From the NCBI RefSeq assembly GCF_014635305.1, contig NZ_BMCS01000001.1, forward strand, positions 2,542,001 to 2,606,000: a stretch of DNA of 64,000 nt. Reading direction: 5' to 3'. The position numbers and the translations under genes are program-made. This DNA comes from Williamsia phyllosphaerae. GTDB lineage: Bacteria; Actinomycetota; Actinomycetes; Mycobacteriales; Mycobacteriaceae. The notes beneath the pieces were generated by a model, which was not told where the DNA came from, searched no databases, and saw only the letters and a list, made by a program, of their open reading frames with translations. This document shows, piece by piece, positions 57,084 through 64,000 of this stretch. Position 1 is the first letter of the stretch, and every line of letters begins with the position of its first letter.

Positions 57084-58247
57084 ATGTCGAAAATCATTCC
57101 GAGCATCGTGGGAATCGGTGCGAACACCGGTTACGGATGGGGTGCCGGCGCACTCTGGGACGGCGTCGCGAGTGGGAAACCCGCGGCGGTGTTGCACAGC
57201 GGTTACGGCGAGGACGTCGTTGAAGACGTCTGGTTGGCAAGGGTTCCCGCCGGCGGCGAGGCCGGCGACAGCCCGAGCCGGTTCGCCCGCGCGATGAAGG
57301 GCGCCGTGCGCGAGGCGATCTCCGACGCGTACGCACGCGGTTGGAAACCGGGACGGCGCGTGGGGTTGGTGCACGCGGTGGTCCTCGGTGACGTCGAGGA
57401 CTGGCGCGATTTCTACCACGTCGACAACGGTGAGCGTCGGGTCCGCGACTACCTCCGGCTGCTCCCGTCGACACCGATCTCGACCCTCATGCAGGAATTC
57501 GGCTTCCACGGTCCGGCGATGAACGTCTCGGCAACATGTAGTTCGGGGAACGTCGGGCTGATCACCGCCAAGATGTGGCTCGACGCGGGGATCGTCGACG
57601 ACGTGGTCTGCGTTGCGACCGACCTCTCGTTGACGCCGGAGAACGTCCGACACTTCGTACGTCTCGGCGCCGGGGTCGTCGACACCGAGCCGCTCGATGC
57701 CTGCCGTCCGTTCCAGGAGGGCAGCCGCGGGTTCGCGATGGGGGAGGCCTCGGTGGGGTTCGTCGTCACCACCTCGCCAGCGACGGGATACATCGACATA
57801 CTCGGCGGCGCGATGAGTCACGACGCGTTCCATGTGGTCTCGGTGGATCCCGATCACGGGCAGATCATGCGGTGTGTCAGCGATGCGCTCGCCGACGCCG
57901 GTGTACGCGCCGACGACGTCGCGTATCTCAACGCGCACGGGCCCGGGACGAAGCAGTGCGACGTCGCCGAGACCGCGATCCTGTCGGAGATCTTCGGGGT
58001 TGCACGCCCGGGTGTGTACTCGGTCAAACCGTTGACCGGGCACTGCCAGGGGGCGGCGGCGGCGGTGGAGATCGCCGCGGCGGCCCTGGGCACCGAGGCG
58101 GGGGTGGTTCCGGCCGCTCCTCGGGTCGCGCCGGGTCATGAACTGCTGCTCGACGGCGCCACCCCGATGGTCGACGGCATCACGGTGAAGCCGTCGCTGG
58201 GCATGGGCGGGCACAACTCAGTGGTGGTCTTCGCCCCGGCCGGGTGA
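57084..58247 (+). CDS. stand-alone beta-ketoacyl synthase
   Basis: 387 residues from ATG 57084 with the RBS GGGAAAGG. It has the Cys-His-His triad of condensing enzymes: Cys152 in SATCSSGNVG, His285 in NAHGPGTKQCD and His320 in KPLTGHCQGAAA. It is shorter than FabF/KasA (about 410) and no ACP, ketoreductase or acyltransferase gene is adjacent. The upstream 190 bp is AT-rich compared with the rest, suggesting acquired DNA or a special promoter. It is convergent with an MFS transporter gene (30-nt overlap). A modified fatty acid or a small polyketide product is a guess. Confidence 0.88.
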   Translation: MSKIIPSIVGIGANTGYGWGAGALWDGVASGKPAAVLHSGYGEDVVEDVWLARVPAGGEAGDSPSRFARAMKGAVREAISDAYARGWKPGRRVGLVHAVVLGDVEDWRDFYHVDNGERRVRDYLRLLPSTPISTLMQEFGFHGPAMNVSATCSSGNVGLITAKMWLDAGIVDDVVCVATDLSLTPENVRHFVRLGAGVVDTEPLDACRPFQEGSRGFAMGEASVGFVVTTSPATGYIDILGGAMSHDAFHVVSVDPDHGQIMRCVSDALADAGVRADDVAYLNAHGPGTKQCDVAETAILSEIFGVARPGVYSVKPLTGHCQGAAAAVEIAAAALGTEAGVVPAAPRVAPGHELLLDGATPMVDGITVKPSLGMGGHNSVVVFAPAG

Positions 58248-59504
58248 CGAGGTGGCGGGTGACGAGGTGGTGGGGTGCCCGACGACGGGGTCGAGCACCT
58301 TCTCGCCCGGCTGCGGATCCGACGGCACCAGCGGCAGCGCGACCAGCGGCGCGAGGGCCATGACCAGGAAGGCCGCCGGGAACCCGGTGGCCCCGATGAG
58401 GGCGCCGAACGTCGGTGTCGCGGCCGAGGTGGCGAGGTACTGCCCGGTGTTCTGGATGGCCAGTGCGCGTCCGCTCCACCGCGGACCGGCGTATTCGGCG
58501 ATGCCGGTGAAGGCGAGTCCGTTGTCGGCGACGGTGATCACGGTCGCGAACACCATGATCACCGCGGCGGCCGGGCTGGAGAGCCAGTCGGTCACGGCCA
58601 GTGCCGCCGACGCGATCCCCGCACCGAGGGCGATGACCCGGATCGGTTTCATCCTGCTGCCCCACACGTCCGACCACCGGCCCGCCGCGATCCGTCCTGC
58701 CGCACCGAGGATCTGACTGACGGTGACCAGTACACCGGCAGGTCCGGGCGACCAGTGGTGCGCCACGATCAGCCATGCCGGTACGAATGTCCACAGCATC
58801 GACTGCGGGATCACCAGCAGCACACTGACGGCGTGCACGCGGGGCAGGAACGACGATGCGCGGTAGGGGTTCACGCCCGGCTCGACACCGTGCTCGGCCG
58901 CGGCCGAGCGTGGCGGGTCGATGACGGTGACCGCGACCGCGATCAGGCCCACGACCGACATCACCACCGGGACGTACAGGCCGACCGTCACACCGTGATC
59001 GGCGCTGAGTACGGGAATGGTCAACGCGCACAGTCCGATCCCGAGGGGCTGGGCGGTCTGGCGGACCCCCATGGCGGTGCCCCGTCCGCGCGGGGGGAAC
59101 CACCCCACCACGATCCGACCGCTGGCCCCGTTCGTCGCCGCAGAGACCATGCCGCCGAGCAGCAGGGTGGCGGCGATGACGCCGTATCCGAGTCCGGCGG
59201 CCGATGCCGCCGCGGCGCCCGCGGTGGCGACGACCGTCGCCGACAGTGAGATCAGCAGGATCGAGCGTTCGCCGAACCGGTCGAGGGCGGCACCCCAGGG
59301 AATGATGGTGAGCATCAGCCCGATGGTCGGGAAGGTCGCCAGCGTGGATGCCGCGGCCAGTGAGAGGCCGCCGTCGGTGTGCAACACGGGGATCAGGAAC
59401 CCGGCCCCGCTGACCGCGCAGGTCGTCGACATCGCACCGAGGATCGACGCGACCAACATGGCCCATCGGCGGGTCACCGACGGCGCCGTCGTGTCCTCGT
59501 CCAT
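58218..59504 (-). CDS. MFS transporter (Rv2994-like position)
   Basis: 428 residues with about 12 hydrophobic helices and the MFS loop motif GAALDRFGERS between helices 2 and 3. RBS GAGAGG is 7 nt before the ATG. It falls between leuB and the FAH-family gene as Rv2994 does. The C-terminal tail has a short repeat (TSSPATSSP), caused by a repeated GACGAGGTGG-type sequence at 58247-58272. The substrate is unknown; the family groups with oxalate/formate-like and drug exporters. Confidence 0.88.
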   Translation of the reverse strand: MDEDTTAPSVTRRWAMLVASILGAMSTTCAVSGAGFLIPVLHTDGGLSLAAASTLATFPTIGLMLTIIPWGAALDRFGERSILLISLSATVVATAGAAAASAAGLGYGVIAATLLLGGMVSAATNGASGRIVVGWFPPRGRGTAMGVRQTAQPLGIGLCALTIPVLSADHGVTVGLYVPVVMSVVGLIAVAVTVIDPPRSAAAEHGVEPGVNPYRASSFLPRVHAVSVLLVIPQSMLWTFVPAWLIVAHHWSPGPAGVLVTVSQILGAAGRIAAGRWSDVWGSRMKPIRVIALGAGIASAALAVTDWLSSPAAAVIMVFATVITVADNGLAFTGIAEYAGPRWSGRALAIQNTGQYLATSAATPTFGALIGATGFPAAFLVMALAPLVALPLVPSDPQPGEKVLDPVVGHPTTSSPATSSPGRGEDHH

Positions 59505-59624
59505 GTCGTACCTCTCGTTGCGCGCGTGCGCGTTCCGGTCTGTCTGTTCACATCGTGGGACGCTTCGTCCAGATGGTAGTACCGGCGGCCGGTCCCGGGA
59601 AACTGTCCGTCTCGGCTGGTGAGA

Positions 59625-59630
59625 TAGTCT
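59625..59630 (+). promoter_or_regulatory. -10 box TAGTCT for a leaderless FAH-family mRNA
   Basis: TAGTCT ends 6 nt before ATG 59637, with no Shine-Dalgarno sequence between. Confidence 0.5.
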
Positions 59631-59636
59631 CCAACC

Positions 59637-60410
59637 ATGCGTCTAGGACGAATTGCCAGCCCCGACGGAGTGGCCTTCGTCGCCATCGACGGCGACGGGG
59701 ACTCCGCACAGGCCCGAGAGATCGCCGAGCACCCGTTCGGCACCCCGACATTCACCGGCCGATCCTGGCCGGTGTCCGACGTCCGTCTGTTGGCGCCGAT
59801 CCTGGCCAGCAAGGTCGTCTGCATCGGCAAGAACTACGCCGCGCACGCGGCCGAGATGGGTGGCGTCGCCCCCGAGGACCCGGTGATCTTCATCAAGCCG
59901 AACACCTCGATCATCGGACCCCGCGTCCCGATCGTCCGGCCCCCGAGCTCCGACCGTGTCGACTTCGAGGGTGAGCTGGCCATCGTCATCGGGCGCCCCT
60001 GCAAGGACGTCGCCGCGTCGGCGGCCGCGAGCGTGATCCTGGGCTACACCGTCGCGAACGACGTCACCGCCCGTGATCAGCAGAAGGCGGACGGGCAGTG
60101 GACACGTGGCAAGGGTTACGACACCTTCTGCCCGCTCGGGCCGTGGATCGAGACCGAGATCGATCCGTCGGACCTCGAGATCCGCACCGAGCTCGACGGC
60201 GTCGTACAGCAGCGCAGTCGCACGTCGCTGATGCTCCACGACGTGGGTGCGATCGTCGAGTGGATCTCGGCGATCATGACGCTGCTGCCGGGCGACGTCA
60301 TCCTGACCGGCACACCGGAGGGCATCGGCCCCATGACCGCGGGCCAGGAGGTCTCGGTCACCGTCGAGGGGATCGGAACCCTGCTCAACCCCGTCGTGGA
60401 CAGGAGCTGA
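59637..60410 (+). CDS. fumarylacetoacetate hydrolase family protein (Rv2993c-like)
   Basis: 257 residues. KVVCIGKNYAAHAAEMGG starts the catalytic domain; DFEGELAIVIG and YTVANDVTARDQQ supply the metal ligands (Glu, Glu, Asp), followed by GKGYDTFCPLGPWI and the ILTGTPEGIGPM segment. Members act as acylpyruvases, oxaloacetate decarboxylases or 2-hydroxyhepta-diene-dioate isomerases. It is the first gene of a three-gene plus-strand run ending in gltX, as in M. tuberculosis. The exact reaction is unknown. Confidence 0.93.
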   Translation: MRLGRIASPDGVAFVAIDGDGDSAQAREIAEHPFGTPTFTGRSWPVSDVRLLAPILASKVVCIGKNYAAHAAEMGGVAPEDPVIFIKPNTSIIGPRVPIVRPPSSDRVDFEGELAIVIGRPCKDVAASAAASVILGYTVANDVTARDQQKADGQWTRGKGYDTFCPLGPWIETEIDPSDLEIRTELDGVVQQRSRTSLMLHDVGAIVEWISAIMTLLPGDVILTGTPEGIGPMTAGQEVSVTVEGIGTLLNPVVDRS

Positions 60411-60414
60411 GGCA

Positions 60415-61242
60415 ATGGTCGTCGCGCCGAAGACCGCGCGTGTCAACGGGATAGGGCTGTCCTACGAGGACGCCGGGTCGGGTCCGCTCGTCGTGATGGT
60501 GATGGGGACCGGGAGTCCCGGCCGGGTGTGGAAGGCGCATCAGCAGCCGGCGCTGGTGAAAGCCGGGTACCGGGTCGTCACCTTCGACAACCGTGGCATC
60601 GCTCCGTCGAGTGAGTGCGCGGAGGGCTTCTCGCTCGCCGACATGGTCGCCGACACCGCTGCCCTGATCGAGTACCTCGGCGCCGGACCGGCCGCCGTCG
60701 TCGGCACCTCGCTCGGTGCCCGCATCACCCAGGAGTTGACGCTGACGCGACCGGACCTCGTCCGGTGTGCCGTGTTGTTGGCCACCTACGGTCGCAACGG
60801 ACCGATGCAGGAGGCGATCTCGACGGGTGAGCGGGCCCTGATCGATCAGGGGATCACGCTCCCCGACAGCTACCACGCGGCCATCACTGCGCACCTCAAC
60901 CTGTCGCCGCACACGCTGGCCGACGACACCAACGCCCGCGACTGGCTCGACATCATCGAGTTCTCCGGTCAGGACCGTTCGCCCGGCGTGCGGGCACAGT
61001 TGCAGTTGCACGCAGGTGAGGCCGACCGCCTGTCGGCCTATCGCGCCATCACGCGGCCGTCGTTGGTCGTCGGTTTCGCCGACGACCGCACTCTGCCGCC
61101 GCACCTGGCCAAGGAGGTGGCCGACGCCATCCCCGGTGCGCAGTACGGCGAGGTGGCCAAGGCGGGCCACTACGGCTACCTCGAGCAGCCCGACGAGGTG
61201 AACCGGCTCGTCATCGAGTTCCTAAAGCGGACGATAACCTGA
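60415..61242 (+). CDS. alpha/beta hydrolase
   Basis: 275 residues, starting 4 nt after the FAH gene. Nucleophile Ser lies in VVGTSLGAR, acid in [10 protein letters not shown] and His in [10 protein letters not shown]; the N-terminal [10 protein letters not shown] replaces the usual HG oxyanion motif. It is like the non-haem haloperoxidase/BpoC-type hydrolases of mycobacteria. It may act with the FAH-family protein in a degradative step, but the two could be unrelated passengers upstream of gltX. Confidence 0.88.
   Translation: MVVAPKTARVNGIGLSYEDAGSGPLVVMVMGTGSPGRVWKAHQQPALVKAGYRVVTFDNRGIAPSSECAEGFSLADMVADTAALIEYLGAGPAAVVGTSLGARITQELTLTRPDLVRCAVLLATYGRNGPMQEAISTGERALIDQGITLPDSYHAAITAHLNLSPHTLADDTNARDWLDIIEFSGQDRSPGVRAQLQLHAGEADRLSAYRAITRPSLVVGFADDRTLPPHLAKEVADAIPGAQYGEVAKAGHYGYLEQPDEVNRLVIEFLKRTIT
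61235..61240 (+). promoter_or_regulatory. -10 box TAACCT for gltX
   Basis: TAACCT runs up to the first base of the upstream stop codon and ends 7 nt before the gltX ATG, so gltX may be transcribed leaderless on its own as well as from the operon. Confidence 0.4.
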
Positions 61243-61247
61243 CCACC

Positions 61248-62735
61248 ATGACCCAACCTGGTGCCGTCCGTGTCCGTTTCTGTCCGTCGCCGACGGGGAC
61301 CCCGCACGTCGGACTGGTCCGCACCGCGCTCTTCAACTACGCCTACGCCAAGCACAACGGCGGTGACTTCGTCTTCCGCATCGAGGACACCGACGCCGCC
61401 CGGGACTCCGAGGAGTCCTACGCGGCGCTGCTCGACGCGTTGCGCTGGCTCGGGTTGAACTGGGACGAGGGGCCGGAGGTGGGCGGTCCGTATGCGCCCT
61501 ACCGTCAGTCGCAGCGTTCGGAGCTCCACCGCGGTGTCGTCACCCAACTGCTCACCGCGGGCGAGGCCTACGAGGCGTTCTCCACCGCTGAGGAGGTCGA
61601 GGCGCGGCATCGGGCCGCGGGCCGCGACCCCAAGCGCGGCTACGACAACTTCGATCGGGACCTGACCGATGAGCAGCGCGCCGAGTACCGCGCGCAGGGT
61701 CGTCCGGCGGTGATCCGCCTGCGGATGCCCGATCACGACATCACCTTCGACGACCTCGTCCGCGGACCCACCACCAGCAAGGCCGGCACCGTGCCCGACT
61801 TCGCGTTGACCCGCGGCAACGGCGACCCGCTCTACACCCTGGTCAACCCGGTCGACGACGCGACGATGAAGATCACCCATGTGCTGCGTGGCGAGGATCT
61901 TCTCTCGTCCACACCACGCCAGATCGCGTTGTACGAAGCCATGATCCGGATCGGGATCGCCGAGTTCGTGCCGCAGTTCGGTCATCTCCCGTTCGTGATG
62001 GGGGAGGGCAACAAGAAGCTGTCCAAGCGCGACCCGCAGTCGAGTCTGTTCCACCACCGCGACCGCGGGTTCATCCCCGAGGGTCTGCTCAACTACCTGG
62101 CGCTGCTCGGATGGGGTATCGCCGACGACCACGACCTGTTCTCGCTCGACGAGATGATCGCGGCCTTCGATGTGGGAGCGGTCAATTCGAACCCGGCGCG
62201 GTTCGATCTGAAGAAGGCCGAGGCCATCAACGCCGAGCACATCCGCCGGCTGGCCCCGGAGGACTTCGCGGCCCGCCTGAGCGCCTATCTCGTCGATCGG
62301 GGTCTGCTGGCGGCCACCGCCGACACGTCGTCGTTCCCGGTGATCGCCGATCTGGTGCAGACACGCATCCAGGTGCTCGGAGACGCCTGGGGCCTCATGT
62401 CGTTCCTCTATACATCCGACGCCGACCTCACGATCGACGCCGGTGCCGCGGCCAAGAACCTCGGTGCCGACGCGGGCCCGGTCGTCGACGCCGCCATCAC
62501 CGCGATCTCCGGCGTGGGGGAGTGGAGCACCCAGGCGATCGAGACGGCGTTGAAAGAGGCGCTCGTCGACGGCCTCGAACTCAAGCCGCGCAAGGCGTTC
62601 GGTCCGGTCCGGGTGGCCGTCACCGGATCGCACATCAGCCCGCCGCTGTTCGAGTCCATCGAGCTGCTCGGCCGCGACAGCACCGTCGCCCGCTTGCGCG
62701 CGGCACGGGAGAAGTACTGCAAAACTGACGCCTGA
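61248..62735 (+). CDS. gltX: glutamyl-tRNA synthetase
   Basis: 495 residues. The class I HIGH signature appears as [11 protein letters not shown] near residues 13-23 and KMSKS as KKLSKRD near residue 256. As there is no glutaminyl-tRNA synthetase gene here and GatCAB is present, the enzyme is expected to be non-discriminating, charging tRNA-Gln with Glu for GatCAB to amidate. tRNA-Gln and tRNA-Glu genes follow 90 and 277 nt downstream. Length is normal. Confidence 0.97.
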   Translation: MTQPGAVRVRFCPSPTGTPHVGLVRTALFNYAYAKHNGGDFVFRIEDTDAARDSEESYAALLDALRWLGLNWDEGPEVGGPYAPYRQSQRSELHRGVVTQLLTAGEAYEAFSTAEEVEARHRAAGRDPKRGYDNFDRDLTDEQRAEYRAQGRPAVIRLRMPDHDITFDDLVRGPTTSKAGTVPDFALTRGNGDPLYTLVNPVDDATMKITHVLRGEDLLSSTPRQIALYEAMIRIGIAEFVPQFGHLPFVMGEGNKKLSKRDPQSSLFHHRDRGFIPEGLLNYLALLGWGIADDHDLFSLDEMIAAFDVGAVNSNPARFDLKKAEAINAEHIRRLAPEDFAARLSAYLVDRGLLAATADTSSFPVIADLVQTRIQVLGDAWGLMSFLYTSDADLTIDAGAAAKNLGADAGPVVDAAITAISGVGEWSTQAIETALKEALVDGLELKPRKAFGPVRVAVTGSHISPPLFESIELLGRDSTVARLRAAREKYCKTDA

Positions 62736-62824
62736 GCTGCTGGTTTGCGGTTCCCGACGCGCTTTTTGCTAGTCTACTTCTCGGCGCTTTTCGCTGGCGT
62801 AGATCGGCAGCGGGAGCCCTACCT

Positions 62825-62896
62825 TGGGGTATGGTGTAATTGGCAACACAGCGGTTTCTGGTACCGTCGTTCTAGGTTCGAGTCCTGGTACCCCAG
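62825..62896 (+). tRNA. tRNA-Gln (CTG)
   Basis: 72-nt cloverleaf: acceptor TGGGGTA pairs with TACCCCA (62889-62895) and G73 follows. The D arm closes GTGT/ACAC, the anticodon stem is GCGGT/ACCGT with loop TTCTGGT (anticodon CTG at 62858-62860), and the T arm is CTAGG-TTCGAGT-CCTGG. The 3' CCA is not encoded. Confidence 0.95.
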
Positions 62897-63011
62897 CGTC
62901 GAGCGGACATCAATGGAGTCGATTTTGGTTCCGATCGTCTGCCGAGTAATCTGGCGAGGTTGCAAATTCTCCCGAGAACGAGCAACTGAGTTCGACACAG
63001 ATGAAGTTCCT

Positions 63012-63087
63012 GGCCCCGTCGTCTAGCGGCCTAGGACGCCGCCCTCTCAAGGCGGTAGCGCGGGTTCGAATCCCGTCGGGGCTACCA
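63012..63087 (+). tRNA. tRNA-Glu (CTC)
   Basis: Acceptor GGCCCCG pairs with CGGGGCT (63077-63083). The anticodon stem is CCGCC/GGCGG with loop CTCTCAA (anticodon CTC at 63046-63048), and the T arm is GCGGG-TTCGAAT-CCCGT. The 3' CCA (63085-63087) is encoded, unlike the neighbouring tRNA-Gln. Confidence 0.95.
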
Positions 63088-63092
63088 GAAGG

Positions 63093-63139
63093 AATCCGTA
63101 GCAGTTCGTCTCGCTCAGCGAGCCGAAGTGCTACGGATT
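63093..63139. terminator. long hairpin after tRNA-Glu
   Basis: AATCCGTAGCA (63093-63103) pairs with TGCTACGGATT (63129-63139), and inside it TTCG/CGAA and CTCGC/GCGAG extend the helix with single mismatches. TTCTGTTT follows. The stop codon of the convergent NADAR gene lies in the second arm. Confidence 0.8.
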
Positions 63140-63628
63140 TTCTGTTTCCAGGGGGTCGGGGGCGGCGAGTTCGGCGGCCAGGCGCATCCGCACCGACATC
63201 AGGATCACGCCCAGGGCGTTGTCTCCGTCGACATCGATGTGCTCCGGGCACTCGCACGTTCCCCAGACCTGATCGTGGACGGTGTTCCCGTTGACCAGGA
63301 TGCTGCCCATGGTGGCGGCCAACTGCACGCCCAGGTCGGCGTTGTGGGCGAACTTGGCGGCGACGATGACCTCCATCGCCTGATAGCGGTCGACGTCCCA
63401 GTCCTCGACGGCCTCGATGGTCTCGCCGAACGCGGTGGCGTCCTCGGCGGTCGCGATGGACAGCACGTGCACCACGTCGTCGGGTTCCGCCGCCCCCGCG
63501 GCCGCGAACGCGTGCTCAGCCGACGAGAAGACGTTGCCCCGGAACGGGGTCGGCACCGGTGCAGAACTGGCGAGGTAGGAGTACTCGCCGTCGAAGGAGC
63601 CGATGATGTGCGGCCGGGGATCGGTCAT
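63131..63628 (-). CDS. NADAR (YbiA-like) family protein
   Basis: 165 residues from ATG 63626-63628. The pattern FDGEYSYLASSAPVPTPF, VFSSAEHAFAAAGA, VAAKFAHNADLGVQLAATMG and LVNGNTVHDQVWG fits the NADAR domain (YbiA), where Glu/His/Asp/Trp residues support N-glycosidase activity on riboflavin-pathway intermediates or on ADP-ribose-type substrates. Members occur in housekeeping and in phage-defence settings. It is convergent with tRNA-Glu and its stop codon is inside the terminator stem. Confidence 0.82.
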   Translation of the reverse strand: MTDPRPHIIGSFDGEYSYLASSAPVPTPFRGNVFSSAEHAFAAAGAAEPDDVVHVLSIATAEDATAFGETIEAVEDWDVDRYQAMEVIVAAKFAHNADLGVQLAATMGSILVNGNTVHDQVWGTCECPEHIDVDGDNALGVILMSVRMRLAAELAAPDPLETENP

Positions 63629-63726
63629 GACAGGGGATGGGTCCTCACAGGCCGGGCGACGCGAGTGCGTGCGGTTCCATCGTCGCACCGATCGACGATG
63701 TCGGTGCAACTCTTTACGATCCGCGC

Positions 63727-63928
63727 ATGAGCAGTCCCGAAACGAACACCGCCGACCCGATCATGACCAGGATCACCGCGGCATCTCACCGCCGCACGCG
63801 AACGGGTGTCGGCATTACCCGATGACGACTACGGACGGTTCATACGCGCTGCGATCGACGGGGTGGGCGAGGCCGTCGCTCAGCGTTCGACCGAGCGTCG
63901 CCCGTCGGCCCCAGGCTCGGCCGACTGA
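63727..63928 (+). pseudogene. small ORF with probable one-base frameshift
   Basis: The frame from ATG 63727 (MSSPETNTADPIMTRITAA) stops at 63825, but the +1 frame from about 63785 continues as LTAARERVSALPDDDYGRF and on to TGA 63926-63928. Dropping one T near 63784 joins them into a protein of about 66 residues with coherent amphipathic character. Either a small gene with a frameshift mutation or a sequence error. No function recognised. Confidence 0.45.
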
Positions 63929-63953
63929 TCAGGTCGCCCGGCGGACAGGAGAG

Positions 63954-64000
63954 TCAGAGGTACTGCGCGGTGTTGCCGGCCAACGGGATCTCGGGGAGAC
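63954..64000 (-). CDS. C-terminal fragment of a gene running off the window
   Basis: On the minus strand the last 15 codons before TGA (63954-63956) read LPEIPLAGNTAQYL and begin beyond base 64000. This looks like a normal protein end, but too little is present to name a family. Confidence 0.35.
   Translation of the reverse strand, partial: LPEIPLAGNTAQYL

Overview
This is a GC-rich actinobacterial chromosome segment. Gene content and order follow the Mycobacterium tuberculosis Rv3039c-Rv2992c interval as I remember it: an EchA17-like hydratase, two methyltransferases, the methylglucose-lipopolysaccharide genes, etfBA, an acyltransferase pair, iscS-mnmA, ligA, gatCA, pfkA, gatB, an LppZ-like lipoprotein, DoxX, a Cfp6-like protein, ilvBNC, serA-leuB and gltX. 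Together with an actinobacterial LexA box, a DUF222/13E12 HNH gene, many TANNNT boxes 6-8 nt before start codons and mycobacterial-type lipids, this points to Mycobacteriales, most likely Gordonia or a close relative. The genus is inference; no rRNA gene is present.

Layout. 1-5.5 kb: part of a LigD-type polymerase gene and an esterase (minus strand), then a hydratase and three methyltransferases (plus). 5.5-8.1 kb: an accessory patch with five copies of an 18-mer, a long inverted repeat, a perfect SOS box, a DUF222/HNH gene and, convergent to it, an Imm5-like immunity-type gene. 8.1-15 kb: a PQQ-type lipoprotein, a hexapeptide acyltransferase, an SDR, and the three-gene operon methyltransferase, GH57 branching enzyme, GT4 glycosyltransferase. 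15-22 kb: etfBA, an OlsB-like/PlsC-like pair, and the overlapping set cysteine desulfurase, mnmA, MetE-like protein. 22-29 kb: L,D-transpeptidase, YjbR-like protein, ligA, ACT protein, YbjQ-like protein, ABM protein, gatCA. 28.9-35.8 kb: a block absent between gatA and pfkA in M. tuberculosis, with two phospholipase-A2-like secreted proteins, a membrane hydrolase, a two-component system and a dehydrogenase/SDR operon. 35.8-41.3 kb: pfkA, PspC protein, gatB, lipoprotein, DoxX protein. 41.3-47.7 kb: a hypothetical protein, crotonase, quinone oxidoreductase with divergent HxlR regulator, flavin monooxygenase and ilvD. 47.8-55.5 kb: branched-chain amino acid and serine synthesis (ilvBNC with a leader attenuator, serA, leuB) plus a secreted serine protease. 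55.5-59.5 kb: PAS-GGDEF protein, stand-alone ketosynthase and MFS transporter. 59.6-64 kb: FAH protein, hydrolase, gltX, tRNA-Gln, tRNA-Glu, a NADAR protein and fragments.

Functionally, ilvB/N/C/D and leuB make branched-chain amino acids. GatCAB together with gltX and the Gln and Glu tRNAs is the kit for indirect Gln-tRNA formation. Cysteine desulfurase and MnmA form a sulfur-transfer route to tRNA 2-thiouridine. The GT4/GH57/methyltransferase operon probably makes a methylated glucan. The parts least explained by known core biology are the SOS-controlled HNH gene with its repeats and immunity-like neighbour, and the paired phospholipase-like genes.
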